DNA from: SM23-73-3 sp965369445
GTDB taxonomy: Bacteria > Zixibacteria > MSB-5A5 > SM1-73
Direction: 5' to 3'
Assembly (NCBI GenBank): GCA_965369445.1
Contig: CBDUQU010000092.1
Coordinates: 1-12,391, forward strand
Length of the DNA stretch: 12,391 nt
The translations under genes were made by a program, and so were the position numbers. The notes under the pieces were generated by a model. The model saw nothing but the letters and a program-made list of their open reading frames with translations, made no database searches and was not told the DNA's origin. Shown here in pieces: positions 7,309 to 12,391 of this stretch. Every line of letters starts with the position of its first letter. Positions within the stretch are counted from its first letter, which is position 1.

Positions 7309-10300
7309 ATGAAAAGCTGTAAGGTTTTCTTGATTGGATTGATGCTGTCTGTTTTGCTCTTTGCCTCTGGGATCGCAGAAGAGACGCGTCTCTTGCGTTT
7401 CCCTGACATTCACGGCGAAGGAATCGTCTTTGTCTACGGCGGAGATCTCTGGACGGTATCCTCCGCGGGCGGCTTGGCGAGAAGGCTGACCTCGTTCGAC
7501 GGATATGAGGCTTTCCCCAAATTTTCCCCGGACGGTAAACGCATAGCTTTCACAGCGGCCTACGACGGCAACGGAGACGTCTACGTGATGCCGGTCGAGG
7601 GCGGGGAACCACACCGGCTTACCTACCGTCCGGGAACCGGCCAGCCCTCAGGTGGATTGACCCTGGATGACTGGGTTATCGATTGGTTCCCAAATGGAAA
7701 GGAGATTCTATTTCGGTCTCGGCGAGAGGCTTTCCCTACGGCCAAGCTCTATCGGATCAGCTTGGAAGGCGGCTTTCCGGAAGCTTTGAGGCTTCCTGAA
7801 GCAGGCTTAGCCTCCTTCTCTCCTGACGGAGGCAAAATCGCTTACAATAGGAAGTCCCGGGAATTCCGCACCTGGAAACGCTATTACGGGGGCAGGGCGC
7901 AGGATATATGGATCTACGACCTGAAGACCGACGCGGTCGAGAAGATCACCGACTGGAAGGGGACGGACAACATGCCCATGTGGCATGAAGACAAAATCTA
8001 CTTCAACTCTGACCGGGAGCACAGGCTTAACATCTACTGTTATGACACAAAGACCAGGAAGACCCGGAAGATAACCAATCACAAAGAATATGACGTCAAA
8101 TGGCCCAGCTTGGGTCCCAACGCGATCGTGTATGAGAACGGGGGGTACCTCTACGTCCTGGATCTTGCTACTGAAAAGAGTGAGAAGATCACCGTAGAGG
8201 TCCCGGCAGAGCGCATCCTGACCCGGCCAACCTGGGAGAAGGTGGGTGATCTGATTCGAGCGTACAACCTCTCTCCCTCTGCCAAGAGGGCACTATTCTC
8301 TGCCCGGGGCGAGGTGTTCACCGTGCCGGAGGAAAAAGGAGAGGTTCGGAATCTGACTCAGACACCGGTGATACGCGAGGTTATGGCCACCTGGTCTCCG
8401 GACGGAAAGTGGGTAGCCTACCTCTCGGAGCGAACCGGAGAGTATGAGCTGTACATACGGCCCCAGGACGGCACGGGGGAGGAGGAACGGATAACCTCTG
8501 ACGGCGAGTGTTACCGTTTCCGTCCCATCTGGTCTCCCGACAGCAAGAAGCTGCTTTATTCGGACAAGAAGCTTCGCCTCTTTTATGTGGACATCGAGAA
8601 GAAGGAGCCCATGCTGGTAGACAGAGCCGAGGTCTCCGAGATTCATGATTACGTCTGGTCATCCGACAGCAAATGGATCGCCTATTCCAAAAACAACCCG
8701 GCCTACTTTGCATCGCTGTACCTGTATTCCCTGGATAAGGCCAAGGTCTATCAGATTACCGACGATTTAACCGATGATTTCCGCCCGGTCTTCGATCCGG
8801 AAGGGAAGTATCTTTATTTCATCTCCGCTCGTACCTTCAGCCCCACCTTCGGTGATTTTGAGCGTTCCGATTATGTCTATCGCAATGTCAGGAACATATA
8901 TCTGGTGACGCTGCAGGCAGACAGCCTCTCTCCCTTTGCACCGGAGAGCGATGAGGAGGAGTTGGAGGAGGATGAGGAGAAGGAAGACGAGGAGGAAAAA
9001 GACGAGGAGAAGAAGGACAAGGATAAGGACAAGAAAAAGGAGAAGGAGAAGGACGAGGAGAAGGTTGAGGATATCCAAATCGATTTTGAAGGCATCGACC
9101 AGCGAACAGTCGGGGTGCCGATCAAGTCCGGAAATTACACCGCCCTTACCGCCACAGAAGGCAAGCTGTTCTACCTGGCCATGCCGGCCATACGGGAAAG
9201 CGGGGGCTCCGGGGGAGGACAGAACGAGCTGCGCATGTTTGACATGGAGGAGAGGGAGGAGCACACGCTTATCTCCGGGATCAACGGCTACGATATCTCC
9301 CCCAACGGGGAGAAGATAATCTACAAGAGCGGGAACACTTACGGAATCATCGACGCCAAGAAGGGAAGCAATAAGGTCGGCGACGGCAAGCTTGAAACGT
9401 CGGGGATGGAGATGAAGGTGGACCCGCAGGGCGAATGGGAGCAGATGTTCCAAGAGGCCTGGCGATTGGAACGGGACTTCTTCTATGATCCCGACATGCA
9501 CGGGGTCGACTGGGCCGGGATGAAGGAGAAATACGGACAGCTCCTTCCTCACGCCGCCCATCGGTGGGATCTCACCTACCTGATCGGGGAGCTGATAGGA
9601 GAGCTGACCACCTCTCACACTTACGTGGGAGGGGGCAAGATGCCAAGAAGCAAAGCAGTGAACGTAGGGCTTCTGGGGGCGGACTTCGAGCCAGACAAGG
9701 CCAGCGGCTTCTATCGCTTTAAGAAAATCTACAAAGGTGAAAACTGGAAGGATGACCGGAGAGCGCCGTTGACCGAGCCGGGCGTGGTGGTTCGAGAGGG
9801 AGAATACCTGATTGCGGTCAATGGCGAAGAGGTGCGACATCCGGCAAATCCGTATCAGTATTTCGAGAAGACGGTTGATAAGCAGGTCAAGATCAAAGTG
9901 AATGACAAACCCTCGACTGATGGCGCCCGGGAGGTGACGGTCAAGCCGGCCGGCTCGGAGTATATGTTGCGCTATCTCGACTGGGTGGAAACCAACCGCA
10001 AGAGGGTCGAGGAGGCCACCGATGGACGAGTGGGCTACATTCACGTACCCAATACCAGTATATGGGGCTTAAACGAGTTCTCCCGCGCCTTCTATGCCCA
10101 GGCCCGGAAGGAAGGACTTATCGTGGACGTGCGCTACAACGGCGGGGGTATGATCCCGGATATGTTCATGGAGCATCTTCAGAGGAGAATCTTGAGCCTG
10201 TGGTCCCGCCGAGAAGGGATGCTGGGACGGACGCCCGGAGTGGCGCTGCACGGGCATATGGCGTGTGTTATCAATGAAGATGCAGGCTCCGGTGGAGACG

Positions 10301-10626
10301 CGTTCCCCTACTACTTCCGGGAACTCGGCTTGGGCCCCTTGATCGGCAAGCGCACCTGGGGCGGGTTGGTGGGCATCTCACGCGGAATACCCCTCATGGA
10401 TGGCGGCTATGTCACCGTTCCCGAATTTGCCTTCATCAATTTGGAAGGCCAGTGGGACGTGGAGAATTATGGCGTGGACCCGGATATAGAGGTGGATAAC
10501 CGGCCCGATCTGGTCATCAAGGGACAGGACCCTCAACTGGACAGGGCCATTTCGGAAGTGATGAAGAAGCTGAAAGAGGAGCCCAAGAGGCTGCCGGGAA
10601 GACCGGAATATCCAATCAAAAGGTAG
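7309..10626 (+). CDS. Exported tricorn-like serine protease (family S41), second of a tandem pair
   Basis: A 1105-residue paralogue of the preceding gene with the same domain order and, by eye, well over half of residues identical. A signal peptide spans residues 1-23 (SVLLFASGIA, then EE). The propeller regions are interrupted at about 548-588 by a very acidic linker rich in Glu, Asp and Lys. The core domain, PDZ-like domain and S41 domain follow. The active site is present: Ser769-His770 (TTSHTY), NGGG at 944-947, nucleophile Ser994 and Glu1052 in ENYGVDPD. The His-to-Ser spacing (224) and Ser-to-Glu spacing (58) match the first copy exactly. The residue after the nucleophile is Gly (GSGGD) where the first copy and archaeal tricorn have Asp (SDGD). 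It starts at ATG 7309 with AGGAG seven bases upstream. It probably has a periplasmic peptidase role, with a substrate range different from its partner. A hairpin terminator lies at 10854-10890. Confidence 0.93.
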   Translation: MKSCKVFLIGLMLSVLLFASGIAEETRLLRFPDIHGEGIVFVYGGDLWTVSSAGGLARRLTSFDGYEAFPKFSPDGKRIAFTAAYDGNGDVYVMPVEGGEPHRLTYRPGTGQPSGGLTLDDWVIDWFPNGKEILFRSRREAFPTAKLYRISLEGGFPEALRLPEAGLASFSPDGGKIAYNRKSREFRTWKRYYGGRAQDIWIYDLKTDAVEKITDWKGTDNMPMWHEDKIYFNSDREHRLNIYCYDTKTRKTRKITNHKEYDVKWPSLGPNAIVYENGGYLYVLDLATEKSEKITVEVPAERILTRPTWEKVGDLIRAYNLSPSAKRALFSARGEVFTVPEEKGEVRNLTQTPVIREVMATWSPDGKWVAYLSERTGEYELYIRPQDGTGEEERITSDGECYRFRPIWSPDSKKLLYSDKKLRLFYVDIEKKEPMLVDRAEVSEIHDYVWSSDSKWIAYSKNNPAYFASLYLYSLDKAKVYQITDDLTDDFRPVFDPEGKYLYFISARTFSPTFGDFERSDYVYRNVRNIYLVTLQADSLSPFAPESDEEELEEDEEKEDEEEKDEEKKDKDKDKKKEKEKDEEKVEDIQIDFEGIDQRTVGVPIKSGNYTALTATEGKLFYLAMPAIRESGGSGGGQNELRMFDMEEREEHTLISGINGYDISPNGEKIIYKSGNTYGIIDAKKGSNKVGDGKLETSGMEMKVDPQGEWEQMFQEAWRLERDFFYDPDMHGVDWAGMKEKYGQLLPHAAHRWDLTYLIGELIGELTTSHTYVGGGKMPRSKAVNVGLLGADFEPDKASGFYRFKKIYKGENWKDDRRAPLTEPGVVVREGEYLIAVNGEEVRHPANPYQYFEKTVDKQVKIKVNDKPSTDGAREVTVKPAGSEYMLRYLDWVETNRKRVEEATDGRVGYIHVPNTSIWGLNEFSRAFYAQARKEGLIVDVRYNGGGMIPDMFMEHLQRRILSLWSRREGMLGRTPGVALHGHMACVINEDAGSGGDAFPYYFRELGLGPLIGKRTWGGLVGISRGIPLMDGGYVTVPEFAFINLEGQWDVENYGVDPDIEVDNRPDLVIKGQDPQLDRAISEVMKKLKEEPKRLPGRPEYPIKR

Positions 10627-10853
10627 AATGGCCCTCCATCTTCGCCATCCCAGTCTCTACACGAAACTGAAGGACGCCAGGGCTATTTGTGTATACCACA
10701 TTCCTAAAACAGCTATCTCCTCAAGAGAGACAAGAACCAACCTCTACGCCTGTATTTCTTCTCTTCTGCCCAAGCCCCACCGGTGGGGACAGAGGTTTTA
10801 TCTTTTGGAAGAAGAAGGAACCAAACCAATCGCTTTAAAGCATAGAAGTCCTG
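10627..10853. other. Gene-free 3' region with a GC-rich palindrome
   Basis: No credible gene lies between the second protease and the terminator. A perfect 14-base palindrome, CCCCACCGGTGGGG, sits at 10775-10788. Around it, AACCTCT (10739-10745) can pair with AGAGGTT (10791-10797), followed by the T-rich TTATCTTTT. This could be a first transcription end or a pause/processing structure ahead of the stronger terminator at 10854-10890. A 108-codon frame through this region is considered spurious. Confidence 0.4.
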
Positions 10854-10890
10854 AAAAAAATGCCCCGCCCTTCCAGGACGGGGCATTTTT
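10854..10890. terminator. Bidirectional intrinsic terminator between convergent genes
   Basis: The stem ATGCCCCG / CGGGGCAT is flanked by a run of seven A on the left (10854-10860) and five T on the right (10886-10890), with CC/GG pairing further up the loop. It therefore acts as a Rho-independent terminator for the plus-strand protease gene. On the other strand it serves the convergent secreted-protein gene, whose stop codon is 16 bases away. It is a textbook arrangement. Confidence 0.88.
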
Positions 10891-10905
10891 AACGAGTAAT
10901 TTGGT

Positions 10906-12391
10906 CTACCTCAGTAATATCATCTTTCTGACCTCAACATACTCACCTGCCTGAAGACGGTAAAAATAGATGCCACTCGCAACCTGATTCCCATCATGGT
11001 CCTTACCATCCCAGTGAACTGTCTTAAAGCCAGTCATCTGTTGCTCGTCGACTAAGACTCTTACCTTTTGGCCAAGCATGTTGCAGATGATCAACTTAAC
11101 CATGCAGTCTTCTGGCAGGTTGTAAGAGATATCGGTCTCAGGATTGAAGGGATTGGGGCGGTTCTGGACCAGGCAGTGATCGTCTGAAGACAAGCCCGAG
11201 GCGAGCCCAGGTTCAGGGGATTCAGGTACTCCCGGATGTGAACCCTTGTGAGAATAGTCCGAGCATGCCACTGTTTGACCTGCCGTAAATACCTGTAGGT
11301 TACCTATCACGTCACTGTGCATGGAGTATTTGTAGGCCACTACACCGAGTCTGTACTCATGACCCGGCCACAGACACAAGGTACACGCCTCGGCATCATA
11401 AGGGCCAGCCCAGAAAACACTGGGAGTGCCGCCGAGGTAAAGCAGAAGGCGAACCATGTAGTAGTCCACCGGCTCAGCCTGATACTCCGGTGGGTTCCAA
11501 GAGACATACGCTCGATTAGTCGGAAAGCAGGGTGGTGGGTCGGGGCCGGGTTCTGGAGCGAGGTCATATAAGGTGCCGGATGGATTTTGAGGCAAATCCG
11601 GAAAAACAAGGGGACTATCGGGAGGAAAATAGGAATCATGATGGTATTCTGCCGCCACCTTCAACTGATTTGGCCACCCGCATGTCTGATGCAGTGTCAC
11701 GTGTGGGTCAGTCGGGGAATTGGGCACATTGAGAATGCCTTCTTCATTGCTCCAACCGGAAACAGCTGCCCCTAAGGTTGCTCTTACTCGGAAGTAATAC
11801 ATTGCCGAGCCCCATACCGGAACATAGTTATATGTGTGACAATCTGCTGAAACCGTAGCCAAGGTGTTCCATCCATAGGGGGTAGCCGTGGCATATTGTA
11901 GCTCATAGCCCTCGTGAAACTCGTTGCTGTCCGACCAGGTGATCTGGAAATAATGGTTGTCAGCGTTCTGTACCAGACCTACGGCAAGCGACGGTTGAAA
12001 CAGGTTGAATTCCCCCAAAACCGTATAGTCGTACGACACCTCGTGAGCATCGCAAGGATGCCTACCGCAAGGCTCGCCCGCAAAATCCCAGAAATCGAAG
12101 ACATACGTATACAGAGTTGCACTGGTCGTGGAGACGCTGCCGTCAACCACTCCTCCCTGGTTTGTTCCAAATTGGGGGCTCATGTCCAGCCAGCCAAGTG
12201 AATAGGAACCATTCACCCACACATGTGGTGTGCTAATGCAGGGATGATTCCAATCCACATTCTTGTAACACTGGATTGGCCTGACAAAGTAGGCTCCCGG
12301 AGCATACCCTGGAATGCAAGCGCCTATGACAACAATGGGGTGTTCCTCAACCCAGTCATGACCAGAAGCAGACTGACGCCTTAGGCGATTG
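10906..12391 (-). CDS. Secreted fibronectin type III protein with C-terminal FlgD-like / type IX-like sorting domain, 5' end beyond window
   Basis: The frame is open from the right edge to TAG at 10906-10908, giving at least 494 residues; the start and signal peptide are not in the window. A GTG at 12258 lies inside the frame and is not the true start, because 44 sensible codons precede it. The visible N-terminal third is cysteine-containing and unassigned (WVEEHPIVVIGACIPGY). Two fibronectin type III-like domains follow at about fragment residues 144-222 (FQITWSDSNEFHEGYELQY, with a YYFRVRA strand) and 293-369 (AYVSWNPPEY, with EYRLGVVAYK). A low-complexity Pro/Ser/Gly linker leads to the C-terminal domain at about 407-494: QNRPNPFNPETDISYNLP, NMLGQKVR, WDGKDHDGNQVASGIYFYRL, then KMILLR. 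This is the common C-terminal domain of secreted proteins in FCB bacteria and probably directs export or surface anchoring. The substrate or binding partner is unknown. It shares the terminator at 10854-10890 with the convergent protease gene. Confidence 0.85.
   Translation of the reverse strand, partial: NRLRRQSASGHDWVEEHPIVVIGACIPGYAPGAYFVRPIQCYKNVDWNHPCISTPHVWVNGSYSLGWLDMSPQFGTNQGGVVDGSVSTTSATLYTYVFDFWDFAGEPCGRHPCDAHEVSYDYTVLGEFNLFQPSLAVGLVQNADNHYFQITWSDSNEFHEGYELQYATATPYGWNTLATVSADCHTYNYVPVWGSAMYYFRVRATLGAAVSGWSNEEGILNVPNSPTDPHVTLHQTCGWPNQLKVAAEYHHDSYFPPDSPLVFPDLPQNPSGTLYDLAPEPGPDPPPCFPTNRAYVSWNPPEYQAEPVDYYMVRLLLYLGGTPSVFWAGPYDAEACTLCLWPGHEYRLGVVAYKYSMHSDVIGNLQVFTAGQTVACSDYSHKGSHPGVPESPEPGLASGLSSDDHCLVQNRPNPFNPETDISYNLPEDCMVKLIICNMLGQKVRVLVDEQQMTGFKTVHWDGKDHDGNQVASGIYFYRLQAGEYVEVRKMILLR

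Noticed and set aside
8767..10044. A 425-codon open frame on the minus strand, with long Leu/Val/Ile runs resembling membrane segments
   Set aside because: It lies wholly antisense to the second protease. The hydrophobic runs are the complement of the Glu/Lys linker codons, and there is no ribosome site or family signature.
10628..10954. A 108-codon plus-strand frame after the second protease
   Set aside because: It reads through the bidirectional terminator and into the antisense of the secreted-protein gene, and has no ribosome site or recognisable motif.
12256..12258. GTG as the start of the rightmost minus-strand gene
   Set aside because: The frame stays open for 44 further codons to the window edge with protein-like sequence, and the protein needs a signal peptide that would lie further upstream.

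Overview
The window most likely comes from a Gram-negative, uncultured-type bacterium of the FCB group (Zixibacteria-, Edwardsbacteria- or KSB1-like lineages). The reasons are an outer-membrane barrel protein with thrombospondin type 3 repeats, a DUF3078-like barrel protein, exported tricorn-type proteases, and a secreted fibronectin-type protein ending in a FlgD-like/type IX sorting-like domain. Shine-Dalgarno sites are clear and GTG starts are common. The assignment is inferred from protein families; there is no rRNA or other phylogenetic marker here.

Layout. Positions 1-877 (minus) hold the 5' part of a bifunctional NAD(P)H-hydrate repair enzyme, cut by the window edge, preceded by a possible 24-residue membrane peptide (938-1012, minus). 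A plus-strand promoter at 1166-1195 drives a barrel/TSP3 protein (1243-2127) that ends where an OmpA-like peptidoglycan-binding domain would normally follow. Positions 2128-2568 contain no credible gene but a cluster of small palindromes and inverted repeats. A DUF3078-like outer-membrane protein (2569-3456, minus) is divergent from the first of two large tandem tricorn-like proteases (3726-7013 and 7309-10626, plus). Positions 10627-10905 carry hairpins and a bidirectional terminator, followed by the convergent 3' part of a secreted multidomain protein (10906 to the right edge, minus).

Working together. Five of the six clear genes encode proteins predicted to be exported or surface-located: two barrel proteins, two periplasmic proteases and one probable secretion substrate. 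For that last protein the signal peptide lies beyond the edge and is not seen. The proteases keep the Ser/His...Ser...Glu active site of archaeal tricorn at nearly the same spacing, but both start with a signal peptide, so they probably degrade peptides in the periplasm rather than acting downstream of a cytosolic proteasome. The tandem pair is a diverged duplication and is the main point of interest. Its most visible differences are a charged linker inside the second propeller region and the residues next to the nucleophile. I see no CRISPR array, transposase, tRNA or rRNA.
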